Shown: in pieces, positions 31,876-39,903 of the stretch | Layout of the letters: every line of letters begins with the position of its first letter | How positions within the stretch are numbered: the first letter of the stretch is position 1 | Assembly (NCBI GenBank): GCA_964501785.1 | Contig: CAZCUD010000020.1 | Coordinates: 1 to 61,327 of the forward strand | Direction: 5' to 3' | DNA length: 61,327 bases | Origin: DATBSK01 sp964501785 | Lineage (GTDB): Bacteria; Actinomycetota; Acidimicrobiia; IMCC26256; PALSA-555 | The notes under the pieces: model-generated | The model's database searches: none | The model's input: only the letters and a program-made list of their open reading frames with translations | Told to the model about the DNA's origin: nothing | Translations under genes and position numbers: made by a program

Positions 31876-33240
31876 GTGGAGCGCAGCGCCCGGAGGCGCG
31901 GGGTGAAGGTCGCGGTCGCCGTGGCGGCCATGGCGGCCATCGGCGCCGCGTGCGCACCCGTCGCACCCCCGCCGCCGCCCGCGCCGTCCCCCGCTCCGAA
32001 GCCTGCGAGCAAGCCGTCCCCCAACTGCTTTGGTGCCGCCGGGTCAGGCGTGAGCGAGCGGAGCTTCGTCGCGGTCGTCGAGAAGCCCGACGAGGAGACC
32101 CCCGAGGTCTACACCTTCGAGGCTGCCACGCCTGCCGAGCAGGACGCCGCCGTCGAGGAGCTCGAGCGGATCGGTGACGTCGTCACCGTGGAGCCCGACG
32201 AGCCGGTACGCATCGCCGAGGAGACCGAGGTCCCCCCGACCGACGCGACGACGACCTCGACCGAGCCGACCACGACGACCTCCGTCGCGCCCGCGACGAC
32301 GACGACCTCTCAGCCCGCGCCCACTGTGCCCGAACCGCCGGCCAGCGCGGACGCTCCGACCGTGAGCGCGGTGACGACCGACGATCAGAGCTACAGCAGT
32401 CAGTACGGGTTGCCGCAGAGCGGCTTCGACGATGCGTGGAGCGCCGGCGCCGATGGCGACGGGATCGTGATCGCGGTCCTCGACACCGGCGTGCAGGCGA
32501 ACCATCCGGATCTGAGCGGCCACGTCCTGAGTGGCCACGACTTCGTCTGCGGGACGGGCGGCACGGCCGTCGACCCCCACGGTCACGGCACGCACGTGGC
32601 CGGGATCGCCGGCGCGCGCGACAACACCATCTTCGGCCTCGGCGGCGCCCCCGAGTCGCGCATCCTGCCGGTCCGCGTGCTCGGGAGCAGCGGCTCCGGC
32701 AGCACCTCCGACGTGGTCGCCGGCATCTACTGGGCTGTCGACGACGGCGGTGCGGACGTGATCAACCTCAGCCTCGGAGGCGGGTACTCCTCTTCCATGC
32801 TGCAGGCCGTCCGCTACGCCGAGGAGGCGGGTGTCGTGGTCGTCGCGGCTGCCGGGAACGAGGGGTGGGACCTGCCTTCGTATCCCGGGGGCTTCGACGA
32901 AGTGATCGGCGTCGGCTCGACCACGAGCAACGCCTCGACGCGATCCTCCTTCTCCAACTACGGGAGCTGGGTCGACGTCGGAGCACCCGGCTCAGGGGTG
33001 TGGTCGACCGACAAGGGCTCGAGCTTCAGTCCCAAGAGCGGGACGTCGATGGCGACTCCCTTCGTCGCCGCGGCCGCCGCGTTGCTGCTCCAGAAGTGCG
33101 GCTACACCGGTCCGACGACGACGGACACGGTCCTCACGAAGCTCCAGCTGGCGGCCAGCCCGGTCGTCTCGAACGGAAGCCCGGGGCTCGGCGGCGCGAA
33201 GCACCTCCAGGTCGGCGCCGCGCTCGCCCAGCCCTGCTGA
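31876..33240 (+). CDS. Subtilisin-like (S8) serine protease, probable lipoprotein (second copy)
   Basis: 454 residues. The signal peptide VAVAVAAMAAIGAAC has a lipobox-like Cys at about residue 26, followed by a Pro/Ala/Lys segment. Next come a pro-domain-like region (SFVAVVEKPDEETPEVYTF) and a Thr/Ser/Pro linker (about 118-165). The S8 domain has Asp in VLDTGVQANHPD (about 202), His in HGHGTHVAGI, Asn in VVVAAAGNEG and Ser in SGTSMATPF (about 390). It is a paralogue of the gene before it, with the linker placed after instead of before the pro-region. The GTG start follows a weak GAGGGG site. A family C hairpin follows the stop. Confidence 0.85.
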   Translation: MERSARRRGVKVAVAVAAMAAIGAACAPVAPPPPPAPSPAPKPASKPSPNCFGAAGSGVSERSFVAVVEKPDEETPEVYTFEAATPAEQDAAVEELERIGDVVTVEPDEPVRIAEETEVPPTDATTTSTEPTTTTSVAPATTTTSQPAPTVPEPPASADAPTVSAVTTDDQSYSSQYGLPQSGFDDAWSAGADGDGIVIAVLDTGVQANHPDLSGHVLSGHDFVCGTGGTAVDPHGHGTHVAGIAGARDNTIFGLGGAPESRILPVRVLGSSGSGSTSDVVAGIYWAVDDGGADVINLSLGGGYSSSMLQAVRYAEEAGVVVVAAAGNEGWDLPSYPGGFDEVIGVGSTTSNASTRSSFSNYGSWVDVGAPGSGVWSTDKGSSFSPKSGTSMATPFVAAAAALLLQKCGYTGPTTTDTVLTKLQLAASPVVSNGSPGLGGAKHLQVGAALAQPC

Positions 33241-33255
33241 GCCGACCGCGGCGGC

Positions 33256-33300
33256 TTCTCGGCACGCTCACGCGGCCATGGCACGCGTCAACGTGCCGAA
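33256..33300. repeat. Family C palindrome, copy 1 (terminator-like)
   Basis: TTCTCGGCACG and CGTGCCGAA arms about 25 bases apart, starting 16 bases after the second protease stop. It shares GACCGCGGCGGC plus the left arm with copy 2 at 34570. Confidence 0.7.
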
Positions 33301-33416
33301 TACGCCGAGACGCACCGAGGGACGAGGCCTCGACGACCGGCTCGGCGGCTCCTGACGGCTATCGTGCTGCCGTTCTCCCCGGGCCGCGCTCGGGGCAGCA
33401 GGGTGGAGGAGCAGAC

Positions 33417-34559
33417 GTGCGGATCGGGCTTCGACGGGTCGGTCGACTCGGGATCGTCGCGGGTGCGGCCACGGCGGCGGCGTTCGCCTGGGTGCAGGCG
33501 CCGGCGGGCGCGGCGCCGGTCACCGAGGAGTTCGCGACGGTCGGGAGCGACACCTTCGTCGTGCCAACGAACATCTGCTTCCTGACGATCAGCGCCGACG
33601 GCGGACGTGGTGGCGTCGGCAACACGGTCGACGGCACCGAAGGCGGTGCCGGCGCGTCGGTGCAGGCGCGCGTCCCGGTCACGCCGGAGGCCGAGCTCGT
33701 GGTGACGGTGGGCGGCGCGGGTGGCGCGGGCACGCCGACCTCGGGCGGTGCCGGCGGCTTCGGTGGCGGCGGCGCCGGTGGCAACGGTCTGGGCTTCTCG
33801 GGCGCTCCCTCGGGCGGTGGTGGCGGCGGAGCGTCCGCGGTCGCCAGCGCCGATGCAGTGCTGCTCGTCGCGGGCGGTGGCGGTGGCGGGAGCGTGGCCC
33901 CGGGCACCGGAGGTGCGGCGGGCCTCGTGGGCGAGAACGGTGGTGACGGCGGTGAGCTCGGCGCCGGCGGCGGCGGCAACGGAGGCACGAGCGACGGCAA
34001 CGGCGGTGCCCCCGGCTTCAACAACCCCACCGACCAGGCCGGTGGCGGCGGTGGCGGCGTGTTCTCGGGGGGTGCGGCGGCCAACGGGGCTTCCGGCGGT
34101 GACGGTAACGGCGTCGTCGGCGGTGGCGGTGGCGGGGGCGGCACGCCCACGAACCCGGGCACGGACGGCGGGTCACCCCCGGGCTCGGGGACGCCGGGCA
34201 CCGGGACGGGTACGAGCGACGCGGGCGCGGGCGTCGCCCCAGGTGGCGACGGCGGGGACGGCGACAGCCCCTCCGACGGTGCCGCCGGCGGCGGCGGAGG
34301 CGGGCCTGGCTTCGGCGGCGGTGGCGGCGGCACCGTGTCCGGCGGTGGTGGTGGCGGCGGCTACGGCGCGGGCAGCGCCGGATCGGGCGCCGGCTTCGGC
34401 TACGGCGGCGGCGGCGGCTCCTCGTTCGTCGCGGCCGGCGCGACCGACGTGACGTCCGCGCTCAGCGACGCCGACGACGGCACGGTCGTGATCTCCTACG
34501 ACCCCGACACCGACACGTGCCCACCGGTCATCGTGCTGGAGCCCCGCTTCACCGGCTGA
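33417..34559 (+). CDS. Secreted glycine-rich protein (ALK-type Gly-rich domain-like)
   Basis: About 380 residues with a signal peptide (cleavage after APAGAA near 32). A first beta strand with a single Cys (NICFLTISADGG) leads into VQARVPVTPEAELVVTVGG. About 250 residues of Gly-rich runs follow, with ASAVASADAVLLVAGGGGGG in the middle and GGGGSSFV ... GTVVISYDPDTDTC at the end. This layout resembles the Gly-rich domain (PF12810 type) of bacterial surface proteins and ALK-family receptors, where Gly runs form polyglycine helices (family resemblance, not verified). An ideal GGAGGAG site lies six bases before the GTG. The C-terminus RFTG is shared with the paralogue at 51959-53146. Confidence 0.8.
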   Translation: MRIGLRRVGRLGIVAGAATAAAFAWVQAPAGAAPVTEEFATVGSDTFVVPTNICFLTISADGGRGGVGNTVDGTEGGAGASVQARVPVTPEAELVVTVGGAGGAGTPTSGGAGGFGGGGAGGNGLGFSGAPSGGGGGGASAVASADAVLLVAGGGGGGSVAPGTGGAAGLVGENGGDGGELGAGGGGNGGTSDGNGGAPGFNNPTDQAGGGGGGVFSGGAAANGASGGDGNGVVGGGGGGGGTPTNPGTDGGSPPGSGTPGTGTGTSDAGAGVAPGGDGGDGDSPSDGAAGGGGGGPGFGGGGGGTVSGGGGGGGYGAGSAGSGAGFGYGGGGGSSFVAAGATDVTSALSDADDGTVVISYDPDTDTCPPVIVLEPRFTG

Positions 34560-34569
34560 CCGCGGCGGC

Positions 34570-34616
34570 TTCTCGGCACGCTGCCGCGTGCCATCGCCGC
34601 GTCAACGTGCCGAGAA
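34570..34616. repeat. Family C palindrome, copy 2 (terminator-like)
   Basis: TTCTCGGCACG and CGTGCCGAGAA, a perfect 11-bp outer stem with an inner GC-rich loop. It begins 10 bases after the glycine-rich gene stop and just before the convergent SnoaL-like gene stop (34626), so it can serve both. Confidence 0.75.
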
Positions 34617-34625
34617 CCCACAGGG

Positions 34626-35081
34626 CTACCCCGTCTCGGGCATGCGGGCGGGGAGCTCGCCGTCCATCCACACGGTCTGCTCGAACCGGTTCGTGATGCG
34701 CCAGCCGTCGGGAGTGCGCGCCCACTGGTCGTGGTACTCGGCGCCCACGTAGAAGAACGCGCGCTTGCCGTCGTCGCGGTCGTGACCCATCGGGTTGTAC
34801 AGCGCCGTGCGGCTGGTGGCGGTGTCGCCGTCGAGCGTCACCTCGATGTTGGACACGAGGTGCTGGTACACGGGGAAGTGCGGGAGGATCCCCGCGAGCC
34901 ACGCCTTCACCTCCGGGTACGGACCCTTCACGCCGCCGGAGGTCGTGTAGTCGAGCGTCGCGTCGGGCGTGAACACGTCGTCGAGCCGGTCGAACTCCTT
35001 GGTGTCGAGCGCCCAGGCGTAGGCGATGATCACCGACTCGATCTCGAGGCGATCGGCGAGCTGCTGGACGGCGTCGGACAC
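34626..35081 (-). CDS. SnoaL-like (NTF2-fold) protein
   Basis: 151 residues. It opens VQQLADRLEIESVIIAYAWA, then LDDVFTPDATLDY (the Asp of SnoaL-like enzymes), HLVSNIEVTLDGDTATSRTA, and ends WRITNRFEQTVWMDG. This is the SnoaL_4/ring-hydroxylating dioxygenase beta-subunit-like group. Members act on small aromatic or polyketide-like substrates or merely bind them; no substrate can be named. GTG start; divergent from the YchF-like gene. Confidence 0.75.
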   Translation of the reverse strand: MSDAVQQLADRLEIESVIIAYAWALDTKEFDRLDDVFTPDATLDYTTSGGVKGPYPEVKAWLAGILPHFPVYQHLVSNIEVTLDGDTATSRTALYNPMGHDRDDGKRAFFYVGAEYHDQWARTPDGWRITNRFEQTVWMDGELPARMPETG

Positions 35082-35136
35082 GGTGGGACCCCCCGGTCGT
35101 GCGTCGGCGGACGGAAGCTGACGAGCACGGCAAACG

Positions 35137-35142
35137 TATCCT
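35137..35142 (+). promoter_or_regulatory. Leaderless -10 element (TATCCT) of the YchF-like gene
   Basis: TATCCT, six bases (CGGGCG), then ATG 35149. No ribosome-binding site. Confidence 0.55.
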
Positions 35143-35148
35143 CGGGCG

Positions 35149-36174
35149 ATGCCCGAGCACCTCGCCCTCCTCGGCCTGCCCGACTCGGGTCACGACCGGC
35201 TCTTCACCGCGCTGACCGGCCAGGACGCGTCGCTCGCCAGTGATCGCCTGCTCGGCGTGGTCGCGATCCCCGACGAGCGGCTCGACCGGCTCGCCGAGAT
35301 GTCCGAGTCGAAGAAGGTCGTCCCCGCCACCCTCCAGCTCGCCTACCTGCCGCCGCTCTCGACCGAGGCGGGCAAGGGCCTCGGGAGCAGGCTGCTCGGT
35401 GAGGTGCGCGACAGCGACGCCGTGATGCTCGTCGTGCGCGCGGACGAGGGCCACGACGCGGCGAAGGAGCTCGCGTCGCTGGAGGAAGAGCTGATCCTCG
35501 CCGACCTCGGGTCGGTGGAGTCGCGCCTCGACAAGCAGCGCCGCGCTGCGAAGGGCGACAAGTCGCTGGCGGCCGAGGTCGCCGCGCTGGAGCGCGCCGA
35601 GGAGTCGCTGTCGGACGGCACACCCATCTACCGCGGTGACCTGAGCGACGACGAGCGCGCGCACCTGGAGGCCGCGTTCCTGCTCACCAACAAGCCCGCG
35701 CTGGTGGTCGTGAACATCGGCACCGACCAGCTCGAGCAGGGTGAAGCGATCGCTGCACCCTTCGGGGACGACGCGCTCGCGGTGTGCCTCGAGCTCGAGG
35801 GCGACCCGGACGTCGTCGCGGCGGAAGGCGACGAGCGCGCGTCACTCCTCGCCGACCTCGGCATCCCCGAGAGCGTGGTCCCCCGACTCGCACGCGCCGC
35901 GCTCCACCTGTTGGGGCGGCGGACGTTCCTCACCACCGGCGACAAGGAGTCGCGCGCGTGGACGTTCCGCGACGGCTCCACCGCGCCGCAGTGCGCGGGG
36001 GTGATCCACAGCGACCTGGAGCGCGGGTTCATCCGGGCCGAGGTCATCGACTGGCAGGAGCTGCTCGGGCTCGGGTCGTGGACGAAGGCGAAGGACGCGG
36101 GCGCGCTGCGGGTCGAGGGCAAGGACTACGTCGTGCGCGACGGCGACGTGCTCGAGATCCGGTTCAACGTCTGA
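35149..36174 (+). CDS. YchF/OLA1-like protein with a degenerate GTPase site
   Basis: A 341-residue protein collinear with the universal ATPase/GTPase YchF (usually about 363). The P-loop, normally GLPNVGKSTLFNAL, reads GLPDSGHDRLFTAL here: the nucleotide-binding Lys and Ser/Thr are lost. The switch-II Asp-x-x-Gly region (usually FVDIAGLV) reads LAYLPPLS. The base-specificity strand (NxxE/D) reads VVVNIGTDQL. By contrast the coiled-coil middle (LASLEEELILADLGSVESRL) and the C-terminal TGS domain (LERGFIRAEVIDWQELLGLG, EGKDYVVRDGDVLEIRFNV) are well preserved. It is therefore probably a pseudo-GTPase that keeps the ribosome-binding parts; a canonical ychF should exist elsewhere (inference). Confidence 0.85.
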   Translation: MPEHLALLGLPDSGHDRLFTALTGQDASLASDRLLGVVAIPDERLDRLAEMSESKKVVPATLQLAYLPPLSTEAGKGLGSRLLGEVRDSDAVMLVVRADEGHDAAKELASLEEELILADLGSVESRLDKQRRAAKGDKSLAAEVAALERAEESLSDGTPIYRGDLSDDERAHLEAAFLLTNKPALVVVNIGTDQLEQGEAIAAPFGDDALAVCLELEGDPDVVAAEGDERASLLADLGIPESVVPRLARAALHLLGRRTFLTTGDKESRAWTFRDGSTAPQCAGVIHSDLERGFIRAEVIDWQELLGLGSWTKAKDAGALRVEGKDYVVRDGDVLEIRFNV

Positions 36175-36196
36175 GCGCGCCGCGTCCGCGCGACTG

Positions 36197-36523
36197 GTGA
36201 GCGCCGGCCGGGTGCTCGCCGAGGCTGACCTGGCCTGCACCCGGGCCGGGCGCCGCCGGGGGCTCCTGGGCAGGGAGCGCGTCGACCGTCCGCTGGTGCT
36301 CGTCCCGTGCCGGCAGGTCCACACGTTCGGGATGCAGGTCCCGATCGATGTCGTGTGGTGCGATCGGCGTGGCAAGGTGCTGCACATGGTGACGCTCCCA
36401 CCCGGACGCGTCTCCCGCGTGGTGCTGCGAGCCCGCCTCGTGATCGAGGCCGCGGCCGGGGCCGCGTCGACCTGGGGGCTGCGGCCCGGCGACATCGTGA
36501 CGGTGGAGCTCGCCGATGCCTGA
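36197..36523 (+). CDS. DUF192 family protein
   Basis: A 108-residue DUF192 (PF02643) protein: RGLLGRERVDRPLVLVPCRQ, the signature VHTFGMQVPIDVVWCDRRG, and a C-terminal GLRPGDIVTVEL. The family is widespread and of unknown function. There is no signal peptide, unlike many exported members. The GTG start is 23 bases after the YchF-like stop, and its last eight bases overlap rsmI, so the three genes are likely one transcript. Confidence 0.85.
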   Translation: MSAGRVLAEADLACTRAGRRRGLLGRERVDRPLVLVPCRQVHTFGMQVPIDVVWCDRRGKVLHMVTLPPGRVSRVVLRARLVIEAAAGAASTWGLRPGDIVTVELADA

Positions 36524-37358
36524 GGGTCGGCTCGTGCTCGTCGGGACGCCGATCGGCAACCTCGGCGACCTGTCGCCGCGGGCCGTCGAGGTGCTGCGCG
36601 ACGCCGAGGTGATCGCGGCCGAGGACACCCGGCGCACCCGGGCCCTGCTCACCCACATCGGCGTCCCAGCCGGTCGGCGCCTCCAGGCCGTGCACGCGCA
36701 GAACGAGACCGCGCGGGCCCGGGAGCTGACCCGAGCGATCTCGACCGGCGCGACGGTCGCGGTCGTCACGGACGCGGGGATGCCGAGCATCTCCGACCCG
36801 GGCGCCCGTCTGGTGAGCGCGTGCGTCAAGCAGGGCCTCGCCGTGGAGGTCGTGCCCGGTCCGAGCGCGGTCCTCAGCGCGCTCGTGCTGTCGGGCCTGG
36901 CGACCGACCGGTTCGTGTTCGAGGGCTTCCTCCCCCGCAAGGGCAGGGCGCGCAGCGAGGCCTTGTACGCGATCGGTCGCGAGCCGCGCACGATCGTGCT
37001 ATTCGAGGCACCGCCGCGCGTGCTGGCGACGCTCGCCGACCTCGCCGAGACGTGCGGGCCGGCCCGCAAGGTCGCGGTCGCGCGCGAGCTCACCAAGGTC
37101 CACGAGGAGGTGTGGCGCGGCACGCTCGAAGGCGCGGTCCGCCACTTCACCGAGGTCTCGCCGCGAGGGGAGTTCGTCCTCGTGGTCGAGGGACGCGAGC
37201 CCGTCGAGGTGGAGGCCGGCGACGACGTGCTCGCCGAGGCCGCTCGCCAGGAGATCCGCGCCGGGCGCTCGACGCGCGAGGCCGCCGACGTGATCGCCGA
37301 GCGCTTCAACGTCTCCCGCCGCCGGGCCTACGACGCCGTCCTCGCCCAGCGCGACTGA
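36516..37358 (+). CDS. rsmI: 16S rRNA (cytidine(1402)-2'-O)-methyltransferase
   Basis: A 280-residue SAM-dependent tetrapyrrole-methylase-fold enzyme that 2'-O-methylates C1402 of 16S rRNA in the decoding centre. Visible motifs are LVLVGTPIGNLGDLSPRAVE at the start, AAEDTRRTRALL, VAVVTDAGMPSISDPGARLV, VEVVPGPSAVLSAL and GFLPRKG. The C-terminal helical domain is complete. It overlaps DUF192 by 8 bases. Gene order rsmI-metG-tatD-rpf-rsmA-ispE is conserved in Actinomycetota. Confidence 0.95.
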   Translation: MPEGRLVLVGTPIGNLGDLSPRAVEVLRDAEVIAAEDTRRTRALLTHIGVPAGRRLQAVHAQNETARARELTRAISTGATVAVVTDAGMPSISDPGARLVSACVKQGLAVEVVPGPSAVLSALVLSGLATDRFVFEGFLPRKGRARSEALYAIGREPRTIVLFEAPPRVLATLADLAETCGPARKVAVARELTKVHEEVWRGTLEGAVRHFTEVSPRGEFVLVVEGREPVEVEAGDDVLAEAARQEIRAGRSTREAADVIAERFNVSRRRAYDAVLAQRD

Positions 37359-37370
37359 CCCACCCCCTCG

Positions 37371-37411
37371 ATGCGTCTCTCGACCCGCCCCACGACGATG
37401 AGCGACGCAAC
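37371..37411. repeat. Family B half-copy after rsmI
   Basis: It matches the right half of family B copy 2: ATGCGTCTCTCGACCCGCC then CACGACGATGAGCGACGCAA. The left half of the palindrome is missing, so this copy cannot form the long stem; it may be a decayed remnant. It begins 13 bases after the rsmI stop. Confidence 0.6.
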
Positions 37412-37439
37412 TCAGACCGGGGTCGGGGAACGTGGTCGG

Positions 37440-37445
37440 TAACGT
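37440..37445 (+). promoter_or_regulatory. Leaderless -10 element (TAACGT) of metG
   Basis: TAACGT ends seven bases before ATG 37453, which itself is the natural start of MetG (PEPFYVTTPIYYVN). Confidence 0.5.
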
Positions 37446-37452
37446 GGCTCTG

Positions 37453-38976
37453 ATGCCCGAGCCGTTCTACGTGACGACGCCGATCTACTACGTCAACGAC
37501 GCGCCGCACATCGGCCACGCCTACTCGACCGTCACCTCCGATGCGCTCGCTCGCTGGCGCCGCCTCTGGGGCGACGACGTCGCGTTCCTCACCGGCACCG
37601 ACGAGCACGGCCTCAAGGTCCAGCGGGCGGCCGAGGCCCAGGGCTCCACGCCGGCCGAGTTCGCGGCCGCCAACGCCGACCGCTACCGCGAGGCGTGGGC
37701 CAACCTCGAGATCACCAACACCGACTTCATCCGCACCACCGAGCCCCGCCACCATGCCGCGGTGCAGCAGTTCCTCCAGGCCGTGTACGACGCGGGCTAC
37801 ATCGAGCTCGGCACCTACGAGGGCCTCTACTGCGTGAGCTGCGAGGCGTACTACACCGAGGACGAGCTGGTCGACGGCCTCTGCCCTGTCCATCACAAGC
37901 CGGTCGAGCGAGTCACCGAGGAGAACTACTTCTTCCAGCTCTCGCGCTTCGAGGACCGGCTCCTCGCCCACTACGAGGCGCACCCCGGCGCGGTGCAGCC
38001 CGAGACCCGTCGCAACGAGGTGCTCGGCTTCATCAAGCAGGGGCTGCGCGACTTCTCGATGAGCCGCACGTCGATCTCGTGGGGCGTCCCCCTGCCGTGG
38101 GACACCGAGCACGTCGCGTACGTGTGGTTCGACGCGCTCTTCAACTACTGCACCGCGATCGGGTACGGCACCGATCCATCACGCTTCGAGCGCTTCTGGC
38201 CGGCCGACTACCACGTCGTCGGGAAGGACATCGTCCGCTTCCACGCCGTCTACTGGCCCGCGATGCTGATGGCCGCGGGCCTCGAGCCGCCGAAGCACGT
38301 GTTCGCGCACGGGTTCCTGCTCGTCGGCGGCGAGAAGATGAGCAAGACCGCGTTCAACCAGATCTCGCCGAACGACCTCGTCGCCGACTTCGGTGCCGAC
38401 GGCGTGCGCTACCACTTCCTCTCCGACGTGCGCTTCGGATCCGACGGCGACTTCTCCTACGAGGGGATGGTCGCTCGCTACAACGCCGATCTCGCCAACA
38501 ACTTCGGCAACCTCGCCAGCCGGGTGCTCAACATGGCGACGAGCTACTGCGATGCGGTCGCGCCGAGCGCGCGTGCGGAGGGTCCGCTGATCGAGGCCAC
38601 GGCGCGCGCCTTCGACGAGGTCTCGACCCGCATGGGCCGGCTCGACTTCTCCGGTGCCTACTTCCACCTGTGGGAGCTGATCCGGGCCGCGAACGCCTAC
38701 ATCGAGGACACCGAGCCCTGGAAGCTCGCCAAGGCCGGCGAGGCCGAGCGGGTCGCGGCGATCCTCGGCGACTGCCTGGAGACGCTGCGCGTGGTCGCGG
38801 TGCTCGCGTCACCGGCGATCCCCGGTGCGTGCGGCGAGCTGTGGCGTCGCCTCGGTCTCGACGGGACCCCGGAGGATCAGCGCCTCCCCGACGCGGCCCG
38901 GTGGACGGGCGCACCGTCGGGCACCCCACTCGTCAAGGGCGCCGCGCTCTTCCCGCGAAAGGAGTCGGAGACGTGA
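37453..38976 (+). CDS. metG: Methionyl-tRNA synthetase
   Basis: A class I aminoacyl-tRNA synthetase of about 507 residues that charges tRNA-Met. The HIGH motif is PHIGHAYSTV near residue 22 and the KMSKS loop is GGEKMSKTAFN near 297. The zinc-knuckle region (YCVSCEAYYTEDELVDGLCP) is of the short single-knuckle type, and the C-terminal dimerisation domain is absent, as in other actinobacteria. ATG 37453 is preferred to upstream codons because it precedes the conserved N-terminus. A tandem repeat follows the stop. Confidence 0.96.
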   Translation: MPEPFYVTTPIYYVNDAPHIGHAYSTVTSDALARWRRLWGDDVAFLTGTDEHGLKVQRAAEAQGSTPAEFAAANADRYREAWANLEITNTDFIRTTEPRHHAAVQQFLQAVYDAGYIELGTYEGLYCVSCEAYYTEDELVDGLCPVHHKPVERVTEENYFFQLSRFEDRLLAHYEAHPGAVQPETRRNEVLGFIKQGLRDFSMSRTSISWGVPLPWDTEHVAYVWFDALFNYCTAIGYGTDPSRFERFWPADYHVVGKDIVRFHAVYWPAMLMAAGLEPPKHVFAHGFLLVGGEKMSKTAFNQISPNDLVADFGADGVRYHFLSDVRFGSDGDFSYEGMVARYNADLANNFGNLASRVLNMATSYCDAVAPSARAEGPLIEATARAFDEVSTRMGRLDFSGAYFHLWELIRAANAYIEDTEPWKLAKAGEAERVAAILGDCLETLRVVAVLASPAIPGACGELWRRLGLDGTPEDQRLPDAARWTGAPSGTPLVKGAALFPRKESET

Positions 38977-38980
38977 GCCG

Positions 38981-39098
38981 GACGCGGAGCGAACGGCCGC
39001 GGGGCGGGTACCCCGCGCCGCAGTGAGCGAGCCAATGGTGACGCGGAGCGAACGGCCGCGGGGCGGGTACCCCGCTCCGCAGTGAGCGAGCCAGGGTG
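38981..39098. repeat. Family D tandem duplication (2 x 59 bases) carrying the tatD start
   Basis: Two 59-base units (38981-39039 and 39040-39098) are nearly identical. Each has GACGCGGAGCGAACGGCCGC, a GCGGGGCGGGTACCCCGC hairpin core, and CAGTGAGCGAGCCA. The second unit supplies the actual GTG start of tatD; the first carries the same GTGAGCGAGCC but its frame ends after about 20 codons. A diverged copy lies at 8961-9000. It lies between metG and tatD, where it may act as a terminator or attenuator. Confidence 0.8.
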
Positions 39099-39867
39099 GA
39101 CGGACTCGCACTGCCACGTGCAGTGGGTCGAAGGCGGTGCCGACGCGGCGCTCCAGCGCGGTCGGGACGCCGGCGTGGGAGCGTTCGTCGTCGTCGGCAC
39201 CGACGCCGCCAGCTCCAACGAGGCGGTCGAGATCGCGGGTCGACACGGTGACGTGCGAGCCACCGTGGGGCTGCACCCCCACGAGGCGTCGAGCCTCGAG
39301 CACGAGTGGCCGATGCTGCGCGAGCTCGCCGGCGCGTTCCACGTCGTCGCGATCGGCGAGACCGGGTTCGACCACCACTACGACCACTCTCCGCACGACC
39401 ACCAGGAGGAGGCGTTCCGCCGTCAGATCCGGCTGGCGCACGAGCTCGACACCGCGCTCGTGATCCACTCCCGAGAGGCATGGGACGACACCTTCCGCGT
39501 GCTCGCGGAGGAAGAGGTGCCGCGGCGCACGGTGTTCCACTGCTTCACCGGTGGTCCCGCGGAGGCCGATCGGGCGCTCGAGCTGGGGACGCACCTGTCG
39601 TTCAGCGGCATCGTGTCGTTCAAGGGCGCCGACGACGTGCGGGCCGCCGCGGCGCGCTGTCCGCTCGACCGGATGCTCGTCGAGACCGACGCGCCCTACC
39701 TCGCCCCGATGCCGCACCGGGGGAAGGAGAACGAGCCGGCCCTGGTGAGGCTCGTGGGGGAGGCGCTGGCGGCGGCTGTCGGCCGCCCGGTCGACGAGGT
39801 CGCCGCGGCCACCGTGGAGAACGCTTCCCGGGTGCTGGAGACCCCCGGGGCGAGCCGAGTAGCGTGA
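39082..39867 (+). CDS. tatD: TatD family metal-dependent hydrolase
   Basis: A 261-residue TIM-barrel metal hydrolase related to TatD DNases (3'-5' exonuclease on nucleic acids; quality control roles reported). Metal-binding motifs are TDSHCHVQW at residue 7, VGLHPHEASS near 62, AIGETGFDHHYDHSP near 89, LVIHSREAWDDT near 127, FHCFTG near 151 and LVETDAPYLAP near 203. The GTG start lies inside the second copy of the 59-base repeat. It is followed by rpf as in Mycobacterium. Confidence 0.9.
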   Translation: MSEPGWTDSHCHVQWVEGGADAALQRGRDAGVGAFVVVGTDAASSNEAVEIAGRHGDVRATVGLHPHEASSLEHEWPMLRELAGAFHVVAIGETGFDHHYDHSPHDHQEEAFRRQIRLAHELDTALVIHSREAWDDTFRVLAEEEVPRRTVFHCFTGGPAEADRALELGTHLSFSGIVSFKGADDVRAAAARCPLDRMLVETDAPYLAPMPHRGKENEPALVRLVGEALAAAVGRPVDEVAAATVENASRVLETPGASRVA

Positions 39868-39875
39868 GCTGATTC

Positions 39876-39903
39876 CTCGCCGACGGGTGGACCCGTCGGC
39901 GAG
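39876..39903 (+). terminator. Perfect hairpin between tatD and rpf
   Basis: Thirteen-bp arms CTCGCCGACGGGT and ACCCGTCGGCGAG around GG, nine bases after the tatD stop. The only conventional start codon of the rpf frame (GTG 39887) lies inside this stem, which casts doubt on that start. Confidence 0.8.

Noticed and set aside
33359..34333. A Pro-rich open frame on the minus strand over the glycine-rich gene
   Set aside because: Poly-Pro is the mirror of GGN-rich coding sequence; the plus strand has the signal peptide, ribosome-binding site and paralogue.
38981..39098. Possible CRISPR-like array
   Set aside because: Only two adjacent units with no spacers and no cas genes; it is a simple tandem duplication.
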